A stretch of 37,153 nucleotides of DNA from an uncultured Chryseobacterium sp. (GCF_936933875.1 NZ_CAKZIK010000047.1:1-37153); one strand, 5' to 3'; shown: positions 24,262 to 33,369, counted from the first letter of the stretch. The notes: generated by a model not told the origin, from the sequence alone. Numbers and translations are program-made.

Positions 24262-25281
24262 TTAATTCTCAGAAATCTCTCCCCTTAAATTCTTAGTAAA
24301 ATTCTCTGCAAAAGTTCCGCTGTAATTCGGATTATCCATTAAGTGCATCGCTTTGGTAATCGCACTTTCCGCAGTAATATCAGTTCCGCTAATCGCTCCT
24401 ACTTTGGTAAAAACATTGCTGTTCTCATATTTCCCAAACGAAATTCCACCCGAAACACACTGACTCACCACTACTATTTCCGTTCCATTATCTCGAATTT
24501 TCTGAAGTGTAACCGCAGTTTTCTCTGTATTAAAAATCGTTCCCGAACCAAAAACCTGCAAAATCAGCACTTTCATTTTCGGAATTTCAGCAAAATGGTC
24601 AAGCGTCATTCCCGGAAAAATTCTCCAGAACAAAACATCTTGAGAAATATGCAAATCCACCGAAAATTTCTCATTAGAAGAATCTCTGTAAAGTGCTTCC
24701 TTATCTACATTAAGGTGCACTCCACTTTGTCCCAAAATCGGATAATTCGGACTTTCATAAGCGTCAAAATACTCCGCAGAATATTTCAAGGTTCTGTTGC
24801 CACGCAAAAGTTTATATTCAAAATATACCGTAACTTCCTGTATCACCGCTTCATCATTTTCGTATAAACTCGCGTAATAAAGGCTTGTCAGAAGATTTTC
24901 CTTCGCATCCGTCCTCAAATCACCAATCGGAAGTTGGGAACCCGTTAAAATCACAGGCTTTTTTAAACCTTTCAGCATAAAACTCAATGCAGAAGCCGTA
25001 TAAGCCATCGTATCCGTTCCGTGGAGAATCAGAAAGCCGTCAAATTTTTCGTAATTTTTGTCAATATAATTCGCGATAATCTTCCACTGTTCCGGTCCCA
25101 TGTCCGATGAATCCAACGGTTCTTTGAAAGGATGCACCGAAACTTCACACTCCAGCAACCTCATCTCCGGAATTTTTTTGAAAATATTTTCAAAATTAAA
25201 CGGCACCAAACTGCCGGTTTCATAATCTTTTTCCATCCCGATGGTTCCGCCGGTGTAGATTAACAGGACTTTTCGCTTCAT
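24262..25281 (-). CDS. ansA: Type I (cytoplasmic) L-asparaginase
   Basis: 339 residues. It hydrolyses asparagine to aspartate and ammonia. The first active-site motif YTGGTIGM (residues 9-16) carries the nucleophilic threonine region, and HGTDTMAYTASAL (87-99) carries the second Thr-Asp pair. ILTGSQLPIGDLRTDAKENL is typical of the type I family. No signal peptide, so cytoplasmic. The frame stays open for 87 codons upstream, but this runs through a dispersed repeat (copy B) and is spurious. TACTTTTA lies five bases before the ATG. asnB at 11048 makes the opposite conversion. Confidence 0.93.
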   Translation of the reverse strand: MKRKVLLIYTGGTIGMEKDYETGSLVPFNFENIFKKIPEMRLLECEVSVHPFKEPLDSSDMGPEQWKIIANYIDKNYEKFDGFLILHGTDTMAYTASALSFMLKGLKKPVILTGSQLPIGDLRTDAKENLLTSLYYASLYENDEAVIQEVTVYFEYKLLRGNRTLKYSAEYFDAYESPNYPILGQSGVHLNVDKEALYRDSSNEKFSVDLHISQDVLFWRIFPGMTLDHFAEIPKMKVLILQVFGSGTIFNTEKTAVTLQKIRDNGTEIVVVSQCVSGGISFGKYENSNVFTKVGAISGTDITAESAITKAMHLMDNPNYSGTFAENFTKNLRGEISEN

Positions 25282-25286
25282 ACCTG

Positions 25287-25294
25287 TAAAAGTA
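25287..25294 (-). promoter_or_regulatory. -7-like box five bases before the ansA ATG
   Basis: Minus strand TACTTTTA (7 of 8), then CAGGT and ATG. The text TTTGTACTTTTACAGG closely resembles TTTGTATTTTTACAGG before folP. Confidence 0.45.
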
Positions 25295-25310
25295 CAAATT
25301 TTAGCACTAA

Positions 25311-25415
25311 TTTTTGGGGCGCCTCTTCCGGCTGTCACTACTCGCTTTTTTGTTTCGTCCGCTGCGCTCCCGAACAAAAAGAGCTTAAACATGCCGTTCC
25401 ATCCGGGGCGCAGTG
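25311..25415. repeat. Dispersed palindromic element, copy B
   Basis: On the minus strand it reads GCGCCCCGGATGGAACGGCA, then an imperfect stem (CTCTTTTTGTTCG against CGAAACAAAAAAGCGAG), GACAGCCGGAAGAGGCGCC and CCAAAAATT. It follows the same order as copy A at 14601-14735: GATGG flank, variable palindrome with T and A runs, a second flank and a final GCCCC-AAA. It fills much of the ansA-trmH divergent gap and creates the false N-terminal extension of ansA. Confidence 0.7.
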
Positions 25416-25458
25416 CAGTTTTAAAAATAAAAAACAGTTCCAAAAAGATAATTTCCCC

Positions 25459-25466
25459 TATTTTTG
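25459..25466 (+). promoter_or_regulatory. -7 promoter box four bases before the trmH ATG
   Basis: TATTTTTG, then AAGC, then ATG at 25471. Another example of the leaderless spacing. A TTC at 25438-25440 (18-base spacer) is a weak -33 candidate. Confidence 0.5.
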
Positions 25467-25470
25467 AAGC

Positions 25471-26124
25471 ATGGAAAACCAAAAAATTTTCGATTACCTG
25501 AAACAGTTTCTCACTGAAGAACGTCTCGCAAAAATGGAGCATTTTTCTAGGGAAAGTTCAGATTTTGTATTGCCTGTAATGGAAGACGTTTACCAGTTCC
25601 GAAACGCAGCCGCCATCATCCGTTCTGTTGAAGCATGCGGCTTTCACAAGGTTGTTGCGATGGAAGCCAGAAATGTCTTCGACCCGAATCTCACCGTTAC
25701 CAAAGGCGCAGAAACTTGGGTTGAGGTAGAAAAAATGGCACATTCACTCGAATCTTTGCAGGACATCCGAAACCGCGGTTACAAACTCGTCGCAGTTTCT
25801 CCCGAGAAAAACGCCACGATCCTTCCAGATTTTGAAATTAAAGAACCTGTTGCCTTAATTTTCGGGACAGAATGGCAAGGCGTTTCCGAAGATTTTTTAG
25901 ATTACGTAGACGAAACTTTGGCGATTCCGATGTATGGTTTCACGCAGAGTTTTAATGTTTCCGTCGCCGCCGCCATTTGCTGTTACGATTTAAAACAAAA
26001 ACTCCTCAATTCAAGTGTCGATTATAAATTGAATGAAGAAAAACGTATAGAGATGATGATTCGTTGGGCAGTAAAGTCCATTCCAAGCGGCGAAAAAATT
26101 TTAGAAAAATTTGTAAAAGAATGA
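25471..26124 (+). CDS. trmH: tRNA (guanosine-2'-O-)-methyltransferase of the TrmH/SpoU family
   Basis: 217 residues with the SPOUT trefoil-knot fold. Motif 1 is FRNAAAIIRSVEACGF (Arg at about 51 is the catalytic residue), motif 2 ALIFGTEWQGVS, and motif 3 IPMYGFTQSFNVSVAAAICC. These match TrmH, which methylates G18 in the D-loop of tRNA. A short N-terminal helix (LKQFLTEERLAKMEHF) and a C-terminal helical tail agree with TrmH rather than with the larger RlmB type. It is monocistronic and convergent with rsmE. Confidence 0.9.
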   Translation: MENQKIFDYLKQFLTEERLAKMEHFSRESSDFVLPVMEDVYQFRNAAAIIRSVEACGFHKVVAMEARNVFDPNLTVTKGAETWVEVEKMAHSLESLQDIRNRGYKLVAVSPEKNATILPDFEIKEPVALIFGTEWQGVSEDFLDYVDETLAIPMYGFTQSFNVSVAAAICCYDLKQKLLNSSVDYKLNEEKRIEMMIRWAVKSIPSGEKILEKFVKE

Positions 26125-26140
26125 TTTTTTAGATGGTGAA

Positions 26141-26215
26141 TCGTGAAATGGTCAATTGTCAATTGTGAATTATCATTGTAATTGAAAAATTCACTATTTA
26201 CTACTCACTTATTGA
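26141..26215. repeat. GTCAATTG/GTGAATT microsatellite-like repeat between trmH and rsmE
   Basis: Contains GTCAATTGTCAATTGTGAAT and the pair GTGAATT (26165-26171) / AATTCAC (26188-26194), which could act as a weak terminator. It belongs to the same family as 5605-5632 and 12721-12756 and overlaps the rsmE stop region. Confidence 0.65.
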
Positions 26216-26917
26216 CCGATAGTAATTCCAAGCCGCCACAAAAACTCCCGCTGTTTCCGTCCTTAATCGTTGGTTTCCAAGCGAAACGGCTTTAATATCT
26301 TTTTCAGTCAGCATTTTTATTTCATTCGGAGAAAAATCTCCTTCCGGACCAATCAAAAAAGTAATTTCTTTTTTCAGTTTTTCATCCTGAGCGAAGTCGA
26401 AGGATTTCAATTCAATCCTTTCAAAAGCGTCATCACAATGGGCAACAAAAGTGGTAGAAGCATCGATATTTTTCACAAAATCAGAAAGTTTCGTCACGTC
26501 ATTCACCACCGGAAAATGAAATCTTAAACTTTGCTTCGAAGCGGCAATTGCTTGTTTTCTTACCTTATCTATGTTGAGGTTTTTACGTTCAGTTTTTTCA
26601 GTATTCAGAATGGTAATTTCGGAAATGCCCATTTCTGTGGCTTTCTCCACGAAAAATTCAATACGGTCAATATTTTTTGTCGGAGCAATCGCAATGTGAA
26701 GTTTCGGAGAAAATTCAGGCAAATTTTCTTGAATTTCGATAATATTCAACCCTACTTTTTTTCCTTCAAAAAACAGATTTCCTTTGGCTAAATTTCCTCT
26801 ACCATCAGTCACAAAAATTTCTTCGCCTTCGCGCATACGCAAGACTTTCGTGATGTGTTGCTGTTCTTCATCATTAATATTAACTTCAGGGAAAATGTCG
26901 CCAAAAAATAGTTTCAT
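26201..26917 (-). CDS. rsmE: 16S rRNA (uracil(1498)-N(3))-methyltransferase
   Basis: 238 residues. An N-terminal PUA-like barrel (QHITKVLRMREGEEIFVTDGRGN) is followed by a SPOUT domain with IAIAPTKNIDRIEFFVEKATEMG, LIGPEGDFSPNEI and SLGNQRLRTETAGVFVAAW (knot motif). The enzyme methylates U1498 of 16S rRNA. Residues 173-178 (FDFAQD) come from a dispersed TTCGACTTCGCTCA repeat inserted in frame just before the LKKEITFLIG strand. Its start lies two bases after the tsaD stop, so the two are one operon (tsaD-rsmE) driven by the promoter at 27963-27994. Confidence 0.93.
   Translation of the reverse strand: MKLFFGDIFPEVNINDEEQQHITKVLRMREGEEIFVTDGRGNLAKGNLFFEGKKVGLNIIEIQENLPEFSPKLHIAIAPTKNIDRIEFFVEKATEMGISEITILNTEKTERKNLNIDKVRKQAIAASKQSLRFHFPVVNDVTKLSDFVKNIDASTTFVAHCDDAFERIELKSFDFAQDEKLKKEITFLIGPEGDFSPNEIKMLTEKDIKAVSLGNQRLRTETAGVFVAAWNYYRSISE
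26382..26407. repeat. TTCGACTTCGCTCA repeat, copy 4, inside rsmE
   Basis: Plus strand CATCCTGAGCGAAGTCGAAG then GATTT; the complement contains TTCGACTTCGCTCA, identical to the intergenic copies at 15558, 16038 and 20841. On the rsmE strand it encodes KSFDFAQDE. Confidence 0.85.
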
Positions 26918-26919
26918 CG

Positions 26920-27954
26920 TTATTTTTTAAAATCCTCTTCTAAATCATATCTCGCTGTTGCAGAAACCGAAAGGTCGCTGAATTCACCGCGGTCGTATTT
27001 CAGTTTCGCTACCATTGCAATCATAGCAGCGTTGTCAGTAGTATATTCAAATTTGGGAATGTATATGTTCCAGCCCAATTTTTCAGCATTTTCCTGCATC
27101 GCTTTTCTCAGTCTTGAATTTGCGGAAACTCCTCCCGCAATTGCCACTTCTTTGATATCATAAACTGTTGCTGCTTTTTCAAGTTTGTCTATCAAAATAT
27201 CAATAATCGATTTTTGAACAGACGCGCACAAATTATTTAGGTTATCCTTGATGAAATCGGGATTTTTCTTGATTTCTTTCTGAATAAAATACAAAACTGA
27301 AGTCTTAATTCCGCTAAAGGAATAGTTATATAATTCCAGCCTTGGTTTATTAAATTTAAAGGTATTTTCGTCGCCTTCCTTCGCCAAACGGTCCACAATT
27401 GGACCTGCAGGATAATCCAGATCGAAAATTTTTCCAATTTTATCGAAAGCTTCACCGGCAGCATCATCTATTGTTTTACCAATAATTTCCATCTCAAAAT
27501 AGTCTTTTACCAAAACAATCATGGTGTGTCCACCGCTGACTGTTAGGCACAAAAACGGAAATTTGGGCGGCATAGGATTTGCATCTTCGATGAAGTGCGC
27601 TAAAATGTGAGCCTGAAGATGATTAACCTCAATCAGCGGAACATTTAAACTCATCGCCAAAGATTTGGCGAAAGAAGTTCCCACAAGAAGCGAACCGAGA
27701 AGTCCGGGACCTCTGGTAAATCCTATGGCAGAAATATCTTTTTGTTGTATATTTGCTTTAGTGACGGATTTTTGTACTACGGGAATAATATTTTGCTGAT
27801 GAGCTCGCGAAGCCAGCTCCGGAACCACACCTCCATACTCGTTATGGATTTCCTGATTGGCTGCGATATTCGACAGAATGGTATTTCCCTTGATGATGGC
27901 AGCCGAAGTATCGTCGCAGGACGATTCTATCCCTAAAATTATTGAGTCGCTCAT
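26920..27954 (-). CDS. tsaD: tRNA N6-adenosine threonylcarbamoyltransferase
   Basis: 344 residues. TsaD, with TsaB and TsaE, transfers the threonylcarbamoyl group to A37 of ANN-decoding tRNAs. The ASKHA-fold nucleotide motif GIESSCDDTSAAI is at 8-20. The metal ligands His112 and His116 are in NHLQAHILAH. SGGHTMIVLV and AIAGGVSANSRLR complete the site. Its ATG is only four bases from the divergent tamB ATG, so its promoter lies inside tamB codons. Full length with no anomalies. Confidence 0.97.
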   Translation of the reverse strand: MSDSIILGIESSCDDTSAAIIKGNTILSNIAANQEIHNEYGGVVPELASRAHQQNIIPVVQKSVTKANIQQKDISAIGFTRGPGLLGSLLVGTSFAKSLAMSLNVPLIEVNHLQAHILAHFIEDANPMPPKFPFLCLTVSGGHTMIVLVKDYFEMEIIGKTIDDAAGEAFDKIGKIFDLDYPAGPIVDRLAKEGDENTFKFNKPRLELYNYSFSGIKTSVLYFIQKEIKKNPDFIKDNLNNLCASVQKSIIDILIDKLEKAATVYDIKEVAIAGGVSANSRLRKAMQENAEKLGWNIYIPKFEYTTDNAAMIAMVAKLKYDRGEFSDLSVSATARYDLEEDFKK

Positions 27955-27958
27955 AACA

Positions 27959-30900
27959 ATGGCAAATTTAGAGAATAATTACGATAAAGAACAAGAACAA
28001 AACCAGTCGCCTTCCAATGAGGTAAGTGTTGAAAACGCGAAAGAGCTCGTAAAAGATGCCGTGGAGCATCCCGTGGAAACCGCGAAGGAGTTTACAGCAC
28101 AGGCTGCGAAAGATGTTACCAGTTATACTTGGTGGGCAAAATTGTTGCTTATTATTTTCTGGGTAGGTCTTACTTTAGCACTTCTTGCGGTTATTGCCGT
28201 AAATTTACCGGTTACCAAAAGATGGGCAGCAAATCAGGCACTTCAAGTTTTGAACCAGGATTTTAAAGCTGAAATGACTACCGAAAGCATCAGTGTCGAT
28301 TATTTCGGGGATGTTTTGGTGAAAGGTCTCAAAATTAAAGATTACAAAGGAATGGAATTCATCAAAGCACGAGAATTCCGCGCCAATTCCGACTGGATTT
28401 CCCTTGCAACAAGTGGCATCAAAGGAAATAATCTGAGCTTCAACGCGCTTTCTTTAACCAATGCAGACATTAAAGTTGTTACCTACAAAGGCGACAGCAT
28501 TTCCAATTTTATACGATACACCCAACTTTTCAACAGCGGAAAAGCGAAAGACCCCAATAAACCGGTCTTTCAACTAAATTCCCGTGTAGATATTATTGAT
28601 TCTAAAGTTTCCATCATTAATCAGAACAGTGAAGGAGATAACGGTAAATGGTTATACGCCACAAAATTTAATCTTCATGCACCTAATGTAAAAGTAAATG
28701 GCAGTGATGTTTTCGCGCAGATTAACAACATGAGTTTTTATACCGAACGTTGGGGAAAAACGCATTATGTTGATACTTTCTCAACGGATCTATCGATGAC
28801 GAAAGATTTTCTCTCGCTGAAAGATTTAACGATTAATACAGACCACACTTTACTTCAGGGAGATGTTAAATTCAAACTGAACAACGGTTCTTTTGCAGAT
28901 TTCGCCGACAAAGTTCGTTGGGAAATGAACATGCATCAGGGAAGTCAGTTAAGTGGTTACGACATCAGTTATTTCGTGACCAACTGGGATAATTACAAAC
29001 CTTTCAATGTTTCCGGGAAAATGAATGGCCCATTGAACGGTTTCTATCTCGAAGACTTTTTGGTAAGAAATCCTCAGGTGAACATCAAAACTTCAACCAT
29101 GAAGGTTTCGAGATTATTGAAAGGAGATTTTCAAATCGAAACCAATTCGCTTTCCACCGATTTTACCTATAAAGATTTAAAGGCGATGCTGCCTACTTTC
29201 ATATCATCCAAAATGAAAAATTTTGCTGATGATTTTGGAAGACTTAAATATAACGGCGCGGTTCGTGTAAATCCGAAACAGATTTATATTCCGAATGGTG
29301 CTTTGGTGACCGGAATTGGTCAGGCGAAAATCAACAATTTCTACCTGGAAGATTTCAGTACAGATACGCCGAGATACCGTGGTTATGCAGAAGTTCGTGA
29401 TTTGAATACTTCTGTTATTACCAAAAACAAACAAGTTGGTTTAATTACGGGGAAATTCAACATTCAGGGTGAAAGTTTTGACGTGAACAAAATGCGTCTC
29501 AGAACGCGTTCGCAGATTGCAAGCATCGAAATTATGGACAAGGAAATCAACAATGTCTTTTTGGACGGTTATCTTGACCATAAAAAGTACAACGGAACCA
29601 TCAATGTTAACGATGAACAGGCAAAAGCCAATGTAAAAGGTTTAATTGATTTCAGTACTTCCCGAATTCTCGCAGATGTGGTTGCAGATGTTCGACATTT
29701 AAACCTGAATTATTTTACCGGAGGAAAAGGAACTCAGATTGTAAGCGGTTTGGTTGACGGAAAAATTTCGATGACAAATCTGAACGATTTGAACTTAGAT
29801 GCAGATTTAAGAAACATCAATTTCACTAATGCAACACAGAAATTTATTATTCCGAACGCTGAAGTAAAAGCCTTTTTCGAAAACGGAAACCGCATTGTTT
29901 CTGTAAACGCACCCGGAGCTGTGAACGGACGAATTGCCGGAAAATATAATCTTGAGGATTTAAGCGGAATGATTCAAAACGGACTCAGCAAAATTTTGGT
30001 TGGTCCCCCTCCAAGAAAACTGTACCGTGGACAGAACTTCAATATGGAATTCGACATCAAACAGGATTTGGTGAATTATTTCCAACCGAATGTAAAAATT
30101 CCAAAAGGAGCTAGAGTAACAGGTTCTTATGATGGAAACTCCAACAATTTGGTGCTGAATGCCGACGTCGCTTCCGTAAAATATTTAATGACCACACAGG
30201 AGGAAATTACTGATGCAGACCGAGCTTTGGCAGCTGCAAATCCGGCCTATAAAATTCCGCCGGGTGGAAAAATCCGTCGTGACAGTGCGATGGTAGATAA
30301 TTTAATTTTAAGAATTAATACCGCCAATCTTGATGAGCAAATTTTTGCAAAAGTTGACCGTGCAGAATATAACAAAAATGTTTTCAAAGATGTTACTTTA
30401 ACCGGTAGAAACGAAAACAATAAAGTGCTTCATTTGGCAGCCAATTTCAAACACGGAACTCCGGAAGATGAAATTGACGGCAATATGAAAGATTACGCTG
30501 TAAACATCAACCAAAGCGCCAATGCAGTTGGAGATTATGTTTTCAGGTTTGAGCCAACTGAAGTAAAACTCAACAACGTCGTCTGGAAAATTGATACCGA
30601 CCCTGCATTAAATCATTCCATTACCTACCGAAAGAAAACTGCGGATTTCCTTATCGAAAATTTAAGGGTTTTCTCTGACGACAGTGAAGTTTTAGTGAAC
30701 AGAGCCATCTTTAAATCAGCAAAAGATTTCGAAGCTGATGCCACTGTGAAAAACCTTCAGATTGCGAAACTTTTGGAGATGCAAAATGGTGGAAATTCCA
30801 TGGATGTTAAGGGATTAGCGAATGGGACCATCAAAATAAAGATGAATAAAAATAATTTGGAACCTATTATCGACCTTACTGTGGATGATATTTTTATGAA

Positions 30901-32707
30901 CGGAAAAGATATGGGTAACGTCATCATCAATGCTAAAAACAGTTCCACGCCGAATGTTTTTGATATTGATGCGAAAGTGGTTTCCTCCGGAATTATTGGC
31001 GACAACAATCTTCACGTTACAGGTACTATCAATAACAACACAAGCTCTCCTACTCTCGATTTAAAAGCCGATATGAAAGATTTCGACCTCGCTTTTGCAC
31101 AGGAATTTGTTAAAGGTGTTTTTGGAAATCTGAGAGGAAAAGCGAACGGAGTTTTAAGTATTACCGGTTCTTTGAAAGATATTGATTACAGTGGTGACAT
31201 TGCAATGAGCGGTTTAGGTTTAAAACTAAACTTTACTGGAGTTGATTATTCTTTTGCCGATACTGTAATTCCTTTAACAAAAGGACGTGCAATTCTGAAT
31301 GACGTAAAAATTAAAGACGGAAGAGATTATTCCAACGGAAGTATTTCCGGGGTGATTTATTTTGAAACTATTTCTTCAATGGCAGTCGAACTCATCATGA
31401 GAGCCGATAATTTAATGGTTTTAAATACCCAACAGAAAGATTTCGATTTGTTCTGGGGAAGAATTTACGGACAGGGTAACCTTTATGTTTCCGGACCGGT
31501 TTCAGGATTAAAAATTGCAACCGACCTTAACGAACCTTTCCGTGCTTTAAATAACAGTATTTTTACCTTTAATGCAGGTTCTACTTCCAGCGTTGATGAA
31601 TTTAAAATGCTTCGATTTCTTAAAGAAGACAAAGGAGGAATTATTAGTTTGGAGGATAAGAAAAAATCTGGAGCCAATTTGGATTTGGATTTCAATATTG
31701 CGGTAGATAAAGGAACAACGGTAAACGTTCAGCTTCCGGAAGATGTGGGAGATATTAGCGTTCGTGGTACTGCAAATCCTTTGAGATTCCGCATGACGCC
31801 GAACGGAAATATTTCGATGAATGGCAGTTATTTTGTAGAAAACGGAACTTTTGTTTCTAAAGCGATTTTGGAGAGAACTTTCCAAATTGCAAGAGGAAGC
31901 AGTATCCGTTGGGATGGAGATGCAATGGCTCCACAACTCGACATTCGAGCCAATTATATGAGAACTGTTACAAATGCAGGACAATATCTTACAGGACAGT
32001 CTTTGCAACCCATCAACATATTGCTTTCTGTAAATATTGGTGGAACATTGAACGCTCCGGATGTAAAACTGGGCGTTTCTGCTCCTGATGTTTCGAGCCA
32101 GCTTCGTGAAACTTTGGCTGCGAAAATGAGCAACGAAGACGAAAAAGTAATACAGTTTGGTTCTGTTTTGGTTTTGAACAGTTTCAACGTTTCCAACGCT
32201 GGAGGTTTTGATGTCAATATCGGAAACACGCTGGAAACTTCTGGATATAACATGCTATTCAAACAGTTGGGTGCGGTTTTGAACACGATTAGCAATGAAT
32301 TCCAGGTGGATATGAATTATCTGAAAGGCGACGCCAATTCCAACACCGGCGACAGAGCCAATGCAAGCGTAACTTTCGCGCTTTCACCAAGAGTAAAAGT
32401 AAAAACCGGATTAGGAGTTCCGCTTTCTAAAACCGAAAATGCCAACGAAAACTATCTTTCGGGAGAAGGAATCATTGAATACGACTGGTCTAAAAAGAAT
32501 GACGGAAGCAGATTATTGCGTGGATATTCCAAACCATCCAATATTGGACTTGTTGCGGGAAATGCTGCAAGTGCAAACCAAACATACGGAGTGGGTGTAG
32601 TGTACAGCAAAAGCTTTAACACATTATTCAAAAGGAAAAAGAAAAAAGAGACTAAGAATACTGCAAAAGTTGAAGCAGATTCAGCAAAAATCGATACCAT
32701 TAAATAA
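27959..32707 (+). CDS. tamB: TamB-like translocation and assembly module protein
   Basis: 1582 residues from ATG 27959. An acidic cytoplasmic tail (1-56) precedes one transmembrane anchor (about 59-82, WWAKLLLIIFWVGLTLALLAVIAV). A very long periplasmic region rich in beta strands, of the AsmA/DUF490 type, follows. The C-terminal TamB domain includes VNIGGTLNAPDVKLGVSAP and VDMNYLKGDANSNTGDRAN, and ends with a basic tail (FKRKKKKETK). TamB-like proteins bridge inner and outer membrane and move lipids or help outer-membrane protein assembly. An open frame 34 codons longer overlaps tsaD and is not preferred. No TAnnTTTG box was seen close upstream, so its promoter must lie within tsaD. Confidence 0.92.
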   Translation: MANLENNYDKEQEQNQSPSNEVSVENAKELVKDAVEHPVETAKEFTAQAAKDVTSYTWWAKLLLIIFWVGLTLALLAVIAVNLPVTKRWAANQALQVLNQDFKAEMTTESISVDYFGDVLVKGLKIKDYKGMEFIKAREFRANSDWISLATSGIKGNNLSFNALSLTNADIKVVTYKGDSISNFIRYTQLFNSGKAKDPNKPVFQLNSRVDIIDSKVSIINQNSEGDNGKWLYATKFNLHAPNVKVNGSDVFAQINNMSFYTERWGKTHYVDTFSTDLSMTKDFLSLKDLTINTDHTLLQGDVKFKLNNGSFADFADKVRWEMNMHQGSQLSGYDISYFVTNWDNYKPFNVSGKMNGPLNGFYLEDFLVRNPQVNIKTSTMKVSRLLKGDFQIETNSLSTDFTYKDLKAMLPTFISSKMKNFADDFGRLKYNGAVRVNPKQIYIPNGALVTGIGQAKINNFYLEDFSTDTPRYRGYAEVRDLNTSVITKNKQVGLITGKFNIQGESFDVNKMRLRTRSQIASIEIMDKEINNVFLDGYLDHKKYNGTINVNDEQAKANVKGLIDFSTSRILADVVADVRHLNLNYFTGGKGTQIVSGLVDGKISMTNLNDLNLDADLRNINFTNATQKFIIPNAEVKAFFENGNRIVSVNAPGAVNGRIAGKYNLEDLSGMIQNGLSKILVGPPPRKLYRGQNFNMEFDIKQDLVNYFQPNVKIPKGARVTGSYDGNSNNLVLNADVASVKYLMTTQEEITDADRALAAANPAYKIPPGGKIRRDSAMVDNLILRINTANLDEQIFAKVDRAEYNKNVFKDVTLTGRNENNKVLHLAANFKHGTPEDEIDGNMKDYAVNINQSANAVGDYVFRFEPTEVKLNNVVWKIDTDPALNHSITYRKKTADFLIENLRVFSDDSEVLVNRAIFKSAKDFEADATVKNLQIAKLLEMQNGGNSMDVKGLANGTIKIKMNKNNLEPIIDLTVDDIFMNGKDMGNVIINAKNSSTPNVFDIDAKVVSSGIIGDNNLHVTGTINNNTSSPTLDLKADMKDFDLAFAQEFVKGVFGNLRGKANGVLSITGSLKDIDYSGDIAMSGLGLKLNFTGVDYSFADTVIPLTKGRAILNDVKIKDGRDYSNGSISGVIYFETISSMAVELIMRADNLMVLNTQQKDFDLFWGRIYGQGNLYVSGPVSGLKIATDLNEPFRALNNSIFTFNAGSTSSVDEFKMLRFLKEDKGGIISLEDKKKSGANLDLDFNIAVDKGTTVNVQLPEDVGDISVRGTANPLRFRMTPNGNISMNGSYFVENGTFVSKAILERTFQIARGSSIRWDGDAMAPQLDIRANYMRTVTNAGQYLTGQSLQPINILLSVNIGGTLNAPDVKLGVSAPDVSSQLRETLAAKMSNEDEKVIQFGSVLVLNSFNVSNAGGFDVNIGNTLETSGYNMLFKQLGAVLNTISNEFQVDMNYLKGDANSNTGDRANASVTFALSPRVKVKTGLGVPLSKTENANENYLSGEGIIEYDWSKKNDGSRLLRGYSKPSNIGLVAGNAASANQTYGVGVVYSKSFNTLFKRKKKKETKNTAKVEADSAKIDTIK
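27963..27994 (-). promoter_or_regulatory. tsaD-rsmE promoter embedded in the start of tamB
   Basis: Minus strand TTG (27992-27994), 21-base spacer, TAAATTTG (27963-27970): full consensus match. The box overlaps tamB codons 2-4 and ends eight bases before the tsaD ATG, so the tsaD transcript would be leaderless or carry only a few leader bases. Confidence 0.65.
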
Positions 32708-32765
32708 GATTTTAAAAATATAATCGCATTTTTTGTTAAATCTTGTTAATGTTTCTTTATTACTT

Positions 32766-32793
32766 TTGAATTCAAAAAATTTTCTTAAATTTG
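32766..32793 (+). promoter_or_regulatory. Promoter of the Lrp/AsnC gene
   Basis: TTG (32766-32768), 17-base spacer, TAAATTTG (32786-32793). A strong match to the flavobacterial consensus, with a 44-base AT-rich stretch between box and ATG. Confidence 0.7.
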
Positions 32794-32837
32794 CAAAAAA
32801 CACATTGATTTTTTAATAAATTTATAATTTTACGAAA

Positions 32838-33308
32838 ATGAACTATCAACTTGACGAAATCGATAAGAAAATTCTGGACTTCCTTGTAGAAAACACCAGA
32901 ATGCCGTTTACTGAAATCGCAAAGCAAATGGACGTTTCTGCAGGAACCATCCACGTGAGAGTGAAGAAAATGGAAGATGCAGGAATTATCCTTGGTTCTT
33001 CCCTTATTATTGATTACGGTAAACTGGATTATCACTTTACTGCTTTCATAGGAATTCTTCTTACAAAATCCAACAGAACTCAGGAGGTACTGAAAGAGCT
33101 TTCTGTAATCCCTAACGTTGTGGAAGCCAGTGTAATTTCAGGGAAATATAACATCTTCTGTAAAGTGAAAGCAAGAAACACCGAAGATGCGAAAAGAATT
33201 ATTTACCAAATCGACGATATTCAGGATGTAATGAGAACAGAAAGTATGATTTCTATGGAAGAATATCTTTCTGACAAAAACAGACTAATTAAAGCAGTTT
33301 CTATATAA
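32838..33308 (+). CDS. Lrp/AsnC-family transcriptional regulator
   Basis: 156 residues. The N-terminal winged helix-turn-helix (LDEIDKKILDFLVENTRMPFTEIAKQMDVSAGTIHVRVKKMEDAGII, about 5-50) is followed by the RAM/AsnC ligand-binding domain (FTAFIGILLTK, NVVEASVISGKYNIFCKVKA, MISMEEYLSD). Members respond to amino acids or related small ligands; the effector and targets are unknown. It has its own consensus promoter and a terminator, so it is monocistronic. Such regulators often control their own gene, but no operator was identified. Confidence 0.94.
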   Translation: MNYQLDEIDKKILDFLVENTRMPFTEIAKQMDVSAGTIHVRVKKMEDAGIILGSSLIIDYGKLDYHFTAFIGILLTKSNRTQEVLKELSVIPNVVEASVISGKYNIFCKVKARNTEDAKRIIYQIDDIQDVMRTESMISMEEYLSDKNRLIKAVSI

Positions 33309-33330
33309 ATTGAATCAGCTTTACACCATA

Positions 33331-33364
33331 AAAACTTCTGAAATATTTTCAGAAGTTTTTTTTA
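33331..33364 (+). terminator. Terminator of the Lrp/AsnC gene
   Basis: Stem AAAACTTCTGAAA / TTTCAGAAGTTTT followed by a T-run, starting 22 bases after the stop codon. Confidence 0.85.
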
Positions 33365-33369
33365 ATTTT

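Noticed and set aside
25282..25542. 87-codon N-terminal extension of ansA
   Set aside because: It runs through palindromic repeat copy B and overlaps trmH on the other strand; the family starts at MKRKVLLIYTGGTIG.
27857..27958. Longer tamB start inside tsaD
   Set aside because: The extra 34 residues are the antisense of conserved tsaD codons; ATG 27959 gives a normal TamB N-terminus.
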